Positions 50,601 to 57,304 of a stretch of 64,000 nt of DNA are shown piece after piece (the first letter of the stretch is position 1; every line of letters starts with the position of its first letter). The position numbers were made by a program, and so were the translations under genes. The notes under the pieces were generated by a model. That model did not search any database and was not told the origin of the DNA. It saw nothing but the letters and a program-made list of their open reading frames with translations. The stretch comes from Dendrobium chrysotoxum. Lineage: Eukaryota > Streptophyta > Magnoliopsida > Asparagales > Orchidaceae. Location of the stretch: contig CM034309.1 in NCBI GenBank assembly GCA_019925795.1, positions 23,926,729 through 23,990,728 of the forward strand, written 5' to 3'.

Positions 50601-51996
50601 GAAGTGGCCTAAGTGATTACAAATAATGGTGATATAAAAGATTGAAATTACACTATTGTACTGCTTTTGCACGACGAACTTGCTTATTTGTAATGATCTT
50701 CATGCTCTTTCAAAAATGATCCAAATTCAAATTAGTAAGATTGATAAAAATATGGAAATAGATTTTACAACATCCTTGTTCATGCCATCCTGTCATCCTG
50801 TCATCCAATATAAGTGTAACCAATTAACAGAAGATGAGATTGAGAAAATTTTCATTAATATGAAGCAGTACCATCAAATCAAGAGATCATCATATATGAT
50901 CATTATCAGATTAAAATTTGCAAAAGTTTTAGTTAGATCAACAAAAAACCAAACAAGTCATTAAACATTCGCTTAACAAGTGAGTGTGTTCTATTTGGAG
51001 CATTAACTTGAGCGCTTCAGCACCTAAACATTGATGTCGTCTATTATTCTAGGAATTTAAGTTGATGCATTGTCAGCTTAAAACAATCATGAGGGTTCTT
51101 GTATTATGCTTAGTTTGAAATATTTAAGGTCATCAAAATTTAGAAAGCTGGGACTTCGATTCTATGCAAGTGAACCATTATTGTGTACAATTAGGTTTTG
51201 CTTCGCTCAGTATTAAATACAACACATCATGTTGTTCCAAAGTTCTACTTGTTGATGGTCTGTGATAATGAATTACTTTCAACTAACTATAATCTAAGAA
51301 TTGGATAAAAATTAACGTGTTGTTAACAGTAATACAAAGTGAACATTCTGTGGGATTCTATTGATTGCATCAGTAAAGATTTTGGGTTTTTTTTCTCTGT
51401 TACATTCATCACAGGTTCTTTTGATGACCCTCCAAAATGCTCCTCCTGGACTTGATTATGACCGGGATAGAAAGTTTTCGAAGGTATTATGCTCTTTTTG
51501 GCTTTTATAATGGTTATTTTTACATCATGCAGTTGGTGAATCCTTTTAAGTTATGCGATCCGGCTTGGTTTCTAACTTGTATGATCAGTCATGCTGATTG
51601 TAAAACAAGATCTGGTAAAACTGCGGGTATCTTGATTATTGTTCTGATAAAGACTTTTCAGTGGTAACCAGTCTTTTAAAGAGATGGTTTCCATGTGCTT
51701 GGTTAAAGATCAAACAAAAAGGCCAACAGCTGAAAAATTATTGAAGCACCCATTTTTCAAAAATGCCAAGCCTCCGGAGTTATCTGTGAAAAGCCTTTTG
51801 GCAGATCTGCCTCCGCTCTGGGACCGTGTGAAGGCACTCGAGGTTTTTGTCAATGATTTTTTATATAAGCTTTTTATTTCTTTTGAATTTGAAAATTTGT
51901 CGACTTTTCTGAAACTTATGTTGTTTGCAGCTTAAAGATGCAGAGCAACTGGCTTTGAAGAAAATGGCTTCATCAGAACAGGAAGCATTATCCATG
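7859..51996 (+). CDS. STE20/GCK-like Ser/Thr protein kinase (BLUS1-related family), eight exons, 3' end outside window
   Basis: Joined exons encode 332 residues of a protein kinase that should transfer ATP phosphate to Ser/Thr of protein targets. Visible landmarks: Gly loop G28-x-G30 to V35, VAVK lysine K50, probable helix-C Glu E67, HRDVK with D144 and K146, N149, DFG at D162, activation segment GTPCWMAPEV (184-193), DIWSFG (205-210), and KRPTA with R270. The order and the sequence DRQRSRNTFVGTPCW identify the plant SPS1/STE20-like group that includes BLUS1 homologues. It is not BLUS1 itself, whose activation loop differs. The start is the ATG at 7859 (a second ATG follows at 7862); the in-frame upstream reading looks like GC-rich leader. 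Exon phases are 0,0,2,2,0,0,0. The last exon seen ends EQEALSM at a GT donor. The C-terminal tail, usually 200-350 residues in this family, must lie beyond 64000. Substrates are unknown from sequence. Confidence 0.9.
8042..13095. other. Intron 1, left part: degenerate repeats, no gene seen
   Basis: Intronic sequence of the kinase. 8470-10750 has scattered gag-like, charge-rich reading with stops on the plus strand and resembles, in style, 34310-34560 and 39250-40340. I cannot place it in a family. 10840-13095 shows only short AT-rich repeats such as ATATAATCCACATTA twice near 10845-10890. Confidence 0.35.
13096..13180 (+). pseudogene. Gypsy integrase zinc-finger remnant (weak)
   Basis: Plus-strand translation near 13101 reads YVLACVVCQNMNE, close to the CxxC part of the Ty3/gypsy integrase HHCC finger. 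It is too short to classify further. Confidence 0.35.
13341..14285. repeat. Array of at least 15 short hairpins with changing stems and similar loops
   Basis: Units are roughly 30-45 bases apart. Examples (arms; loop): ATTCCAC/GTGGAAT at 13341-13362; TTTACCT/AGGTAAA 13445-13467; TCATTTA/TAAATGA 13595-13615; ATTTGA/TCAAAT 13655-13671; TTGGC/GCCAA 13680-13695 loop TTTGAG; TATTGGA/TCCAATA 13711-13730 loop TTTGGG; TTTAGC/GCTAAA 13913-13930 loop TTTGGA; CAAC/GTTG 13985-13998 loop ATTGAG; TGCAAC/GTTGCA 14087-14104 loop TTATGG; TTTGAA/TTCAAA 14120-14139; CATTTTCTT/AAGAAAATG 14150-14177; AAAGAC/GTCTTT 14181-14202; CTTAG/CTAAG 14247-14265. Stems differ while loops stay T/G-rich. No protein coding explains it. 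Confidence 0.55.
14286..15949. other. Intron 1 sequence with a CT-rich, GC-richer patch
   Basis: 14960-15500 is richer in GC and C/T and resembles in composition the U3/leader parts of the giant LTRs below, but I could not align it. 15580-15790 is low-complexity sequence built on AATTTGG/GATTTGG words. No gene. Confidence 0.3.
15950..16918 (-). pseudogene. Ty1/copia pol fragment (protease and integrase part)
   Basis: Minus-strand reading next to 16918 gives HTWILDS, the copia protease region with the DSGA site degraded. It is followed by ILNDILHVPHLKVNILSIHK (inside 16587-16805), the usual pre-integrase segment. Farther on, TGFIIFIDNCTS resembles the copia integrase core, with stops. Its gag half lies at 27038-28075; the two were separated by insertion of giant LTR A. 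Confidence 0.75.
17073..19203. mobile_element. Solo LTR, 2131 bp, nested in A
   Basis: It starts TGTAACACCCC and ends GGATATTACA, with a perfect AAACG duplication at 17068-17072 and 19204-19208. No internal region is present, so it arose by LTR-LTR recombination or equivalent loss. It includes about four copies of a GGTCCCTTTTGCC motif at 17699-17830. The TGTAACACCC end is typical of plant gypsy LTRs. Confidence 0.88.
19933..19940 (+). promoter_or_regulatory. TATA box of giant LTR A
   Basis: TATAAAAG lies in a CT-rich, GC-richer block (19210-20200), the only such promoter-like block in A. If used, transcription would run through the hairpin array at 20501-20768. Confidence 0.45.
20501..20768 (+). 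repeat. Four-hairpin array in giant LTR A
   Basis: Four related units lie at 20501-20525, 20570-20597, 20675-20702 and 20741-20768. Each is near TACACGTTTTTCTCT followed by AGCGTGGTGGG, i.e. an ACACGC arm, a 6-9-base pyrimidine loop and a GCGTG arm. A separate small hairpin, GTGT...ACAC, sits at 20723-20736. Order and spacing match copy C. Confidence 0.7.
22719..23234 (-). repeat. 3' LTR of the deleted chromovirus
   Basis: On the + strand it runs TGATAGGAAATACTTGG to GCAGCTGCATAACA. A purine-rich tract (minus strand GGGAGGGGAGTAA, 23235-23247) lies directly before it and serves as polypurine tract. Inside is a polymorphic C run. Confidence 0.92.
23114..25546 (-). pseudogene. Chromovirus pol: RT end, RNase H, integrase, chromodomain; fused to LTR at both ends
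   Basis: One reading frame covers 25546 to 23114, broken by a single TGA at 23903-23905 where related proteins have Trp (WAEYW). The first 80 residues are LTR translated in frame (ending SIGILES). Then come RT/connection LKELRGFLGLTGYYRRFV, RNase H (ETDASGYGLGAVL, YERELMAIV, RTDQRSLKYLL), the integrase HHCC finger (GHSGVQKTY...CEVCQRNK), the integrase core (VSMDFIDGLP, AYHPQTDGQTEVVNRSLETY), and a chromodomain (VLIGWKGLSDFDATWEPFE). The C-terminal 38 or so residues are again LTR. RT catalytic residues are deleted, so it cannot be autonomous. Confidence 0.92.
25308..25806 (-). repeat. 5' LTR of the deleted chromovirus, inner end missing
   Basis: Near-identical to the 3' LTR from GACTCAAGTATTCC onward to CATAACA. 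The first 16 bases found in the other LTR are absent, replaced by pol sequence (CCACTCCTTCTTGTGA). A second copy of CTGGACCGGTCCAG near 25751-25775 is an LTR difference. Confidence 0.9.
25812..27037 (+). other. 3' third of giant LTR A
   Basis: Continues A after the nested chromovirus. It aligns with B (46080-48601) and in reverse with C (53699-54960). At 26596-26601 (GCAGGTCTATGAGG) it shows the empty site matching the hAT insertion at 46761 in B. No ORF with a domain. Confidence 0.65.
27038..28075 (-). pseudogene. Ty1/copia gag fragment with CCHC knuckle
   Basis: On the minus strand, 27290 to 27247 reads a zinc knuckle CNNC-NN*G-H-IKEK-C (CX2CX4HX4C spacing) with one internal stop. Upstream on that strand the sequence is gag-like (NGRNYLKLS near 28010, a decayed version of the copia FNGxNYxxW start). 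The other half of the same element is 15950-16918. Confidence 0.7.
28076..28540 (+). other. End of intron 1
   Basis: Ordinary AT-rich intron sequence, possibly with the copia leader, leading to the exon 2 acceptor. No gene. Confidence 0.5.
28541..28795 (+). CDS. Kinase exon 2 (residues 62-146)
   Basis: It starts after acceptor TTGCTATTAG and encodes DDIRREAQTM (helix C, Glu 67), the PFMAEGSSLHLMK hinge region, and HRDVK with catalytic Asp 144. Donor GTTAGT follows the K146 codon at 28796. It is 85 codons with no breaks. Confidence 0.93.
28876..29000 (+). CDS. Kinase exon 3 (AGNIL, DFG, activation segment)
   Basis: It encodes AGNILLDSSG, then LSDFGVTAGMFDKGDRQ, then SRNTFVGTPC and two bases of the Trp codon. 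Acceptor TGCAG and donor GTAAGC are present. Family members I recall read LGDFGVSACMFD here; this copy has S, T and G at the three variable positions, which leaves the DFG metal-binding Asp intact. Confidence 0.93.
29097..29141 (+). CDS. Kinase exon 4 (MAPEV)
   Basis: A 45-base microexon completes the Trp codon and encodes MAPEVMQPGGGYDF plus two bases of Lys 203. Acceptor TTTTGATAG and donor GTGAGT flank it. It contains the APE motif. Confidence 0.92.
29142..30307 (+). other. Intron 4 (1.17 kb)
   Basis: T-rich intron with no recognised element; it ends with a long T tract before exon 5. Confidence 0.8.
30308..30389 (+). CDS. Kinase exon 5 (DIWSFG)
   Basis: It encodes ADIWSFGITALELAHGHA and then PFSKYPPMK, kinase subdomain IX. 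The acceptor TCGACAG is preceded by a T tract of about 20 bases. Donor GTAATT at 30390 opens the 21-kb intron 5. Confidence 0.93.
30390..31247. other. Start of intron 5
   Basis: 30390-30840 is plain intron. 30880-31230 is richer in C/G with repeated CGGGT/ACCCG words (ACCCGGTTCAAC near 30888, GGACCCGAACCC near 31201), which may be a small non-autonomous DNA element, though I could not fix its ends. Confidence 0.35.
31256..32240. mobile_element. Non-autonomous hAT-like transposon, 985 bp
   Basis: Terminal inverted repeats CATTGTTTAAAATTACACAA (left) and CAATGTTTAAAATTGCGCAA (right, reversed). A perfect 8-bp duplication GCTAATAC lies at 31248-31255 and 32241-32248. Near both ends it repeats GAGGCTTACGCCTC-type palindromes (31330, 31413, 32151, 32173). 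No transposase. Confidence 0.88.
32249..33940 (-). mobile_element. RTE-type LINE, degraded 3' part
   Basis: On the minus strand it ends with the plant RTE tail: the reverse of AACAACAACAAGCCTTTATC and ATGAATCCTTTTTCTTT, closed by (TTG)n. It aligns with 49324-50560 through the reverse transcriptase region but has many stops and indels. Its tail directly adjoins the hAT target duplication. Confidence 0.8.
33941..36452. other. Intron 5 sequence with a possible LTR end
   Basis: TACTACAGGAAAT at 34143 resembles a CACTA end. CGGGTGTTATA at 36442-36452 looks like the 3' end of a gypsy LTR (usual GGGTGTTACA) and may bound an LTR that removed the left part of giant LTR D. No coding seen. Confidence 0.3.
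37060..37210 (+). repeat. 52-53-bp tandem repeat followed by TATA box
   Basis: Units start at 37060, 37113 and 37165 (GGATCCTAAG...GGGGCC...GGTGTACTTT), with the third unit partial. TTTATAAATAGG at 37201-37212 follows, then a CT/T-rich stretch. This has no counterpart in A or C and may be the promoter of a small separate LTR or insert within D. Confidence 0.6.
37575..37884 (-). repeat. Six-unit hairpin array in giant LTR D
   Basis: Units at about 37575, 37634, 37694, 37753, 37811 and 37848, typified by CGCTAATAAAAGCGGTCACG then GTACTTAT. The position matches the array in C: both have GGTGTC...GACACCGC and GGGTCTTCAA-GTACCTG between units. But the stems read GCTT/CGCT with AGCG here, against CACGCT/AGCGTG in C. 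Confidence 0.65.
37921..39213 (-). other. Leader/U3-like part of giant LTR D
   Basis: Purine-rich on the + strand (AGAGAG and GGAAGAAGAAG runs, 38050-38700), hence CT-rich on the sense strand, as in the U3/leader blocks of A, B and C. An acidic ORF at 38450-38710 is just the GAA-rich tract. Confidence 0.5.
39214..42402. other. Degenerate repeats in intron 5
   Basis: 39250-40340 is gag-like in style with stops. 40690-41300 resembles an LTR with CT-rich leader. No assignable gene. GGGGTGTGACA at 42403-42413 is a plausible LTR end. Confidence 0.35.
42411..43620. repeat. 28-bp minisatellite, about 1.2 kb, diverged
   Basis: The basic unit contains GTAGTTGGGCGACAGTGG and GGTTGGAGGACT. Units at 42601-42685 repeat exactly 28 bases apart, with divergence growing to the right (GTAGTCGAGCGA, GTAGTCAGGCGA). 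Since 28 is not a multiple of three, the apparent ORFs across it are by-products. It directly follows an LTR-like end. Confidence 0.85.
44280..44458 (-). mobile_element. SINE-like short retroposon with RTE tail, 179 bp
   Basis: Flanked by a perfect 22-bp duplication starting TTACTATGTATAT (44258-44279 and 44459-44480). Read on the minus strand it starts CTGCCGTTGCCAGGTCC, includes GTAGTCGACAGCCAG, then two inverted ATGAATCCTTT blocks, and ends in the RTE-type tail (CCCCACGTAGTGGGATAAAG) and (TTG)n. No coding capacity; presumably moved by RTE machinery. Confidence 0.88.
44607..44666. repeat. (AT)n(GT)n compound microsatellite
   Basis: About 17 AT units followed by 13 GT units, inside giant LTR B. 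Confidence 0.97.
44958..45700 (-). mobile_element. Non-autonomous hAT element 1, 743 bp, with BED-finger remnant
   Basis: Terminal inverted repeats CTATGTTGCACCGATAC (left) and CTATGTTGCACTGATAT (right, reversed). A perfect 8-bp target duplication ATGCGAAC lies at 44950-44957 and 45701-45708. Subterminal GATACG/GACACG words fit a hAT element. It lies within giant LTR B. Confidence 0.92.
45174..45479 (-). CDS. hAT transposase N-terminal fragment (BED zinc finger)
   Basis: 101 codons. PLWSHVTKLGKT followed by FKCNYCNAAYKESY and VKAHLLKIVGHGIKICPK is a BED-type DNA-binding finger (CxxC...H...C) as found at the start of plant hAT transposases. The catalytic RNase-H-like and dimerisation regions are absent. 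The frame is intact, but whether it is expressed is unknown. Confidence 0.7.
   Translation of the reverse strand: MNQQFVSILLFFLRIMRCSGGGIRTGAGLSEPNNEDSKPLWSHVTKLGKTSKGGGNVAFKCNYCNAAYKESYYIVKAHLLKIVGHGIKICPKISSSQLAEL
46466..46620. repeat. 30-bp tandem units in giant LTR B
   Basis: GATGGTTTCACCGCTAAATG-type units (with CACCACA) occur three to four times. C has related motifs (GGTGCCATTTGACGGC near 54380 and GTGCCATTTAGCG near 54445), so this is a family feature. Confidence 0.75.
46761..48057 (-). mobile_element. Non-autonomous hAT element 2, 1.3 kb
   Basis: Terminal inverted repeats CTATGAGGCATCGACAC (left) and CTATGATGCACCGATAC (right, reversed), related to element 1. Target duplication ACCCCAGG / ACCCTAGG (46753-46760, 48058-48065). 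The matching empty site is seen in A near 26595. GACACG words are dense at both ends. A decayed BED finger (PLWIHVTKLGK, one frameshift, VSFKCNYCGG) is on the minus strand at about 47143-47225. Confidence 0.85.
47379..47528. repeat. 22-bp minisatellite inside hAT element 2
   Basis: Six full units plus one partial, each of the form CTTTAGCTGC-C-CTTTTGCTG-x. Nearby AGCAAAAGGG words at 47538-47578 are inverted copies. Confidence 0.9.
48602..49320. other. Intron 5 spacer
   Basis: AT-rich sequence between giant LTR B and the RTE fragment; no element ends or coding seen. Confidence 0.5.
49324..50560 (-). pseudogene. RTE-type LINE reverse transcriptase, best copy, 3' part
   Basis: Minus-strand reading in shifted frames: IFIDLEKAYDKVPRELLWRV and GLHQGSTLSSYLFALVM (50121-50390), then MLFADDILIVDKTREG with the FADD catalytic motif and SKTEYMERNF (49641-50117), then the C-terminal part RDSHLRWFNHLKR (49337-49591). 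It ends in the (TTG)n tail at 49324. Frames differ and stops separate them, so it is inactive; the 5' part with the endonuclease is missing. Plant RTE clade by sequence. Confidence 0.88.
50561..51414 (+). other. End of intron 5
   Basis: Intron sequence before exon 6. A 102-codon ORF at 50656-50964 has no recognisable domain and is probably chance. Confidence 0.5.
51415..51483 (+). CDS. Kinase exon 6
   Basis: It encodes VLLMTLQNAPPGLDYDRDRK plus FSK after acceptor CACAG, with donor GTATTA. Phase 0 on both sides. The sequence continues PPMK of exon 5 exactly as in the family, although 21 kb of repeats separates them. Confidence 0.93.
51672..51842 (+). CDS. Kinase exon 7 (subdomain XI)
   Basis: It encodes SFKEMVSMCLVKDQTKRPTA, then EKLLKHPFFK and the post-kinase stretch NAKPPELSVKSLLADLPPLW. 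Arg 270 of KRPTA is the conserved subdomain XI arginine. Acceptor AACCAG and donor GTTTTT flank 57 codons. Confidence 0.92.
51931..51996 (+). CDS. Kinase exon 8, last exon visible
   Basis: It encodes LKDAEQLALKKMASSEQEAL plus SM after acceptor TTTGCAG. Donor GTTCGG follows. The next family exon (S-E-Y-x-R-G-V-S-A-W) was looked for to 64000 and not seen, so intron 8 is over 12 kb. Confidence 0.87.
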
Positions 51997-52500
51997 GTTC
52001 GGTCTAACTGATATGTTTGCTTAGTTCTTTGTTAAGTAATTTCTAACAGTATATTAACTTCATGCTTTTTTGAAGGCTTGTAGTAATGGAAATAGGACAC
52101 TTTGATTCAAACTTGTATGCTACTATGCATGAGTTCTAACCTGTATTCACACCAAACTCTAGGGTTCAATCGCTTTAGAATACAAGTTACCGGTGAGACA
52201 AAAAAAAAAGTTTTCTGTTAGCTCTGCTTATATTATAAATTGAATTTTCTGTTATACAGCAGTGATCACTTAGACTTGTTAATTAACGATGAAATTTTTT
52301 TAGAACGACCTATAGTAGAACTAGTTTCTTATAGGTCAAATACAACTTTATAAATAAAAAAATGATACAAGAGGAATAATTATCACGAATTGTGAGAGAA
52401 ATAAGAAAAATACATAAGAAATAATAAAGATAGGATGATACCCAAGGATCCATCCGAAAATGAAACCAACTTATTTAGACTACCTTGCTTGAGGATTGGT
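51997..52500 (+). other. Start of intron 8
   Basis: AT-rich intron with no exon-like coding; a target for the next kinase exon was searched for here without success. Confidence 0.6.
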
Positions 52501-52529
52501 GAAAATAGGAGGGTGATGATAGAATATTT

Positions 52530-53430
52530 TCTTATTTCGGCTCTATTTGATACGCAGTATTGAAACCATCTCTCGACCAGAGCATCATCACTTCGAATGC
52601 TCCCATCAAACTCATGAGGATGATGTGGATTATGACATTGTTGTTTTCATAAATAAGAGGGAGATGAGGAACTTCAAAAATAAGAGGGTTAGTTTTCATG
52701 ATACTGTTTGAACATGGAGACCATATCTTTAAGGCTAGCAGAGGTAGGAACAATAAGCTCATTTTCCAAAGGAAAGGCTATTGGTTCCAAATTTTGAGTG
52801 TTAACATGAACGGATGAAATAAGGGCAACAACCCTATGAGAGAAGGAAGAATTTGAACATTTGAATGTACCTTTGTGCATTTGATTTCTTTGGATCTGGA
52901 TGAGCCTTGAATTATTCAGAGCAATTGTGCCCAATAATTTCACAAAAGAAGCAATAGGGGGGTTGCCTTCAAATTTTACCTCTTATTATATTCACAGGAT
53001 GATGAGCTAAACCGCACCTTTTTAAGCATAAAAGTTATTTTCATTTACATTAAAACTTCCTTGGATGACCTAGAAAGACAGATAGAAGCACATTCGTAAA
53101 GGTTTATCAAATATATTCTCAAGGATTATAAGATTGGCTAAAATAATGTAAATAGAGCCTAGGAAAAGCCACCCATACAGAGGTGATAGGTGGTCTCTCG
53201 GAAGCATCAAAATGGGGAGACCACATTAGTGTACACATCGGATAGCCATTGGCATCGTAGGTTTATTGAGAGAAAAGTCTGGTATAATCTCCTTCTAATA
53301 AAGGTCTTATAATGATATGACAAGCATCAATTAATCGAACTGAAGATTCACAAGCCATGCGGAAATACACTGACTTTGTGAATAGCATTCATGTTAGGGA
53401 GGCCCAAGAAGAGTTTTCGTATAATGTAGA
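52530..53430 (-). pseudogene. LINE ORF1-like relic (DUF4283 plus CCHC)
   Basis: Minus strand: TSVWVAFPRLYLHYF (about 53150-53195) resembles the VWVxFPxLP core of plant DUF4283 proteins. Farther on, CFFCEIIGHN (about 52920-52955) is a CCHC-type knuckle whose last Cys position is a stop codon. The region 52532-52943 continues as broken ORFs. This architecture is known from plant L1-type ORF1 proteins. Confidence 0.5.
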
Positions 53431-53441
53431 AGCTTGCTTAT

Positions 53442-53698
53442 TGTTAACCTCTAACCGCCTAGTCTACTTGGGATTCTTGAGATGAGGCAATCTATGACTG
53501 CTAATCAGATTTTCTGGATGCTACAACCAATGGTTTGTTAGCGTTGGTAGATCGAGATTTACGGTATTATCTAGATGACAGAACCATAGGATCTTGAGCG
53601 TGTCTACCTCCATCTCCCAACAAATGAGACTAAAACTTAAGCTTCCTAAGCTACACTAAAGTGATTCATCCTTAATCGAGAGTTCTCCCTTACGTAGT
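53442..53698 (+). repeat. 5' LTR of Tat element, left part
   Basis: Aligns with 62610-62875. It ends at the GTAGT target site of giant LTR C. Confidence 0.85.
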
Positions 53699-54975
53699 TG
53701 TGGGCTTCGAAAATTCGGCCTCGACCTCCACCCTTTTGCTTTCTTCGGGGGGAGTTTTAACGGATTTAAGTTCTGGGGTAAATTTTGGAAGGCAGATGAG
53801 TTTGTAGATAAGACACTACCCAGAGATTTCACCCTTATTTTGTGAGGACTTTATGATATGAGTTCTAATTTCCTATAGGCGCAAGCCCCTATAGTTAATT
53901 ACCCCTCCCGATCATGAGAGAGAACTTTCGATTAAGGCTAGTCATCGATCAGATACATAGGGATACAGGTTATCTAGCATATAGTAGCAGCATGGGTTGA
54001 AGATTTAAAAATTTGAAGATTTGATATTTAAAATCAGAAATTTCACCATCTTGCACTTAAAGCGGATGGTGGGGGAATGGATGATGGACCCAATCAAGAT
54101 CCCATGGTTCCGTCGTCCCGGGTCATCGTGGTCCCTGGTCTACTTAGTCAGAGGAGGTAGTCGACCCAACCTAACAGAAGGATCCTTGTCGGCAGCCATG
54201 GGTTACTTCGTCCAAGGGGACCTTGTAGACCTGGGGTGGGTATTTGCTTAAGGGGACAAATTTGAATCCACCTTAGCTAACAGAGGGCTTTTTGCCCTAT
54301 CGATCATATCCTATTGATTCATATCTCAAGGATTTGATGCCAATAAGGAATGTATTGGCTCTGGTCATAACCGCTATCTCGTGGTGCCATTTGACGGCAA
54401 AATCACTCAGTTCAGAGGGCCCCTGGTCATAACCGTTTATCCTGCAGTGCCATTTAGCGTCGAAACTACCGGTTAGAGGACACGTATCACACCCTTACTG
54501 ACAGGAGATTGTATGAGAATGGATCCTAGTGATATTTTTGATTAGGCATAGCTCTATGTGAGCTGAAGTAAATTTTAATTTGTCCACCTCGACAAACTGT
54601 TGTGGAGGGTGGATGGATTTTGCTTTAACTGGTTTGAGGGTTGGATTTTAATTTTAGATATTGGATTTGGGATGATTTTTCTGGAGTTTTAGATTTTGTG
54701 GGAGTTTGGGAGGTATTTTGAAAATATTTAAAATTCACCCATCCAGTTAAGATCTGTATTCAACACGGCCATTATCGGGGTGTGGGGTCATTTCTATTTA
54801 TGGATTAAACCCTATCGACTCCATCGAGCTATTGATAGAGGATCGAGTTTCATAGGCTTTATACCTTTGTAAGTGAATTCTCTTGATTATAGGCCTTGAA
54901 GGCCTAATATGAACGTATAAAATAAATATCTCAGTCGACTTCGCGGCTGTATATTTGTTTAATAGTTCGAGCCGC

Positions 54976-55243
54976 GTCGACTCCTATTCACCTGAATAGA
55001 AGGATCGGGCTCGAACTTGAATTCACTTATTGACCCGAACAGCATTCTTAGATGTCACGTGTGTACCAATAACACATTCGCTGGGGCCCATACGGGTATT
55101 TGGGGGCATTTTATAATTATTTATTGAACCTTGTCGACTCCTATCTTCTTGCATAGGAGGATCGGGTTCAAATTTATTGACCCGCGCAGCATCCCTAGAC
55201 GTCACGTGTGTACCAATAACATGCTCGTCGGGGCCCATACGGG
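54976..55243 (-). repeat. Tandem duplication in giant LTR C with G-box
   Basis: Copies at 54976-55096 and 55133-55243, each from GTCGACTCCTAT to GGGGCCCATACGGG. Each holds a CACGTG hexamer (55056-55061, 55203-55208) within TCACGTGTGTACC. A and B have one copy (CACGTG at 22626 and 46041), so the motif is conserved in the family. Confidence 0.8.
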
Positions 55244-57304
55244 TTTAGTGATTGTGTACCTCCCTTTTTGTGTACATATGTGTATACAAATTATGGTGCA
55301 TGTGCAAGGATACTTCGAAATATTTGTAAATGCCTTCTGTCCGCTTGCACGGATGTTGCGGATCCGGTGGTGTGCTGTTGTAGCTAGTAGAAGCTCATAT
55401 TTGATGACCACCTTCTGTATTTTTAGGGATGACACTTTGTATTTATAACGAGTCTCCTACAATAGCTCGTAGGAGCTCGTATTCACTTTGTATTTTACTC
55501 GGTGGATAATAAATTGGGTGTACAATGGGTCCCCCACAGTGGCCCGTAGGAGCTAGTGTACACTATACATCATTCACTTTTGAGCCATGTGAAATCATCA
55601 GTGTAAGCTTAGGGGATCATTGATTCATCAGGAACTCGTAAACCTCGATAATTTTATTCAACTTGACATTTAGAACTTGGATGAACTAAGATTCATTCAC
55701 TTCATCTTTGAAGATGATTTGATCTAGTTTTCTCTTCCCAGAACTTGTATAGAGATCAATGGGCATCTCCTAGGTCATGCCATCATCATCATTTTTTGTT
55801 GTTGGCTTAAATAAAGAATCAATCATTTCAACCTTGGATGACTGCGTCTTTACTAATACCTTAGGATTTGGAATCATGGGCCATAGTCTTGTACTAATGG
55901 TTTGTCGTTTCCTCTTTGTATCGAATCCTTCTGGTTGTGAGGGATCAATGCTTTTGACTGATATTAAGTGGTTACTGACTATGGGGAGGTTTAGCATCCA
56001 CCACATATTATTTGCCATCACCTTTGATTGGACTTTTATTTGAGCACATCTGCTTGTAAATGCCCTTGCTTGTATGCGATAGATCTCCTACGGCGATTCG
56101 TAAGAGATTGATACATTTTGCTTGACACCAGACTATTGTTGCTTGTTAGAGTGTCATGGTGTTTGTTACGTGACATTTGTTACAATTCTACTGATGTCGC
56201 TTGCAGATGAAGTATTGCATGCATTGAAAGTCTATGCCTTCCTTTCTTTAACTCTCAAGTCAACCTTCATATGCATGATGAATCTTCTATATTTGCTTAT
56301 GGATGCTTGAGTTCACTGTATGTTGCATTGAGTGTACTGGCAAAAAATCTTGTTATTTGCAAGGATCACTGTATCTTCCTGTACAATTGCATAAAGTGCT
56401 ATTCATTACACCAGTCTTTATATTCATAGAGGACTGCTTTAGTCACTTGTGCATTGCTCAGTGTTGGCTCTAGAATACTACAATGATCACTTCCTTTATG
56501 CTCGTAGTGGATATGAATGCGTGCTTGCCAGGGTATCATCACAGGTGGTGCAGACAATCATTGTAGGCTTCCATATTCACCATGCCCATTATGGAGAAAT
56601 TGTTAGATCTCCAAATCTTGTTCATGAATGTATTACTGCATTACTCATGGATGAATCATTGCATGCATTTGAGAGTCTTGATCTCATTTTACATTTACAT
56701 ATTACTTGTGAAGTCCAACACTTATGATTCAACTCATCGATCTTGCTCCTCACTAGTTGTATGATTCTTATCATCATTCATAAATAGTTCATTATGTATC
56801 TCACAAATCCATTGTCACTCGGCGTGTTATTCAAATCGAAGCTCTTTGCACCAAGTTCATTTGAGTTCGAGCCCTCTGCGATCTAACTCAAGTATTTACT
56901 TGAGTTTGGATGTCCAAGTTTTTCTTAATCAAATTTGATTTAAGACTTTTGTTCATTTATTAAACTTTAAATTTAGTTCATTCAAGTGCAAATCAGGTCC
57001 TTTGTTGTTCAAGTCTTGCTCATTTGATGTTTAAATCGAGTGCAAGCCTCCTTTGGTCCAAATCAAGTTTTGACTTGAGTTTAAATGTTCAAGTTCAAGT
57101 CCCAAATCTTGTCCAAGTATGAGTTCAATTCAACATCATTTAATCAACTTTGATTTAGGTTGGATTTTATGTTCATTTGAGTTCAATTCATGTGATTTTT
57201 TTGAGTTCAAATCAGGTTCAAGTGTGGTCTTCTATTCACTCGAAATTTCGGCAGCATCCCGATGTCTCTCCCATTTAGGGGAAACTACAGGAAACTGGGC
57301 CTTC

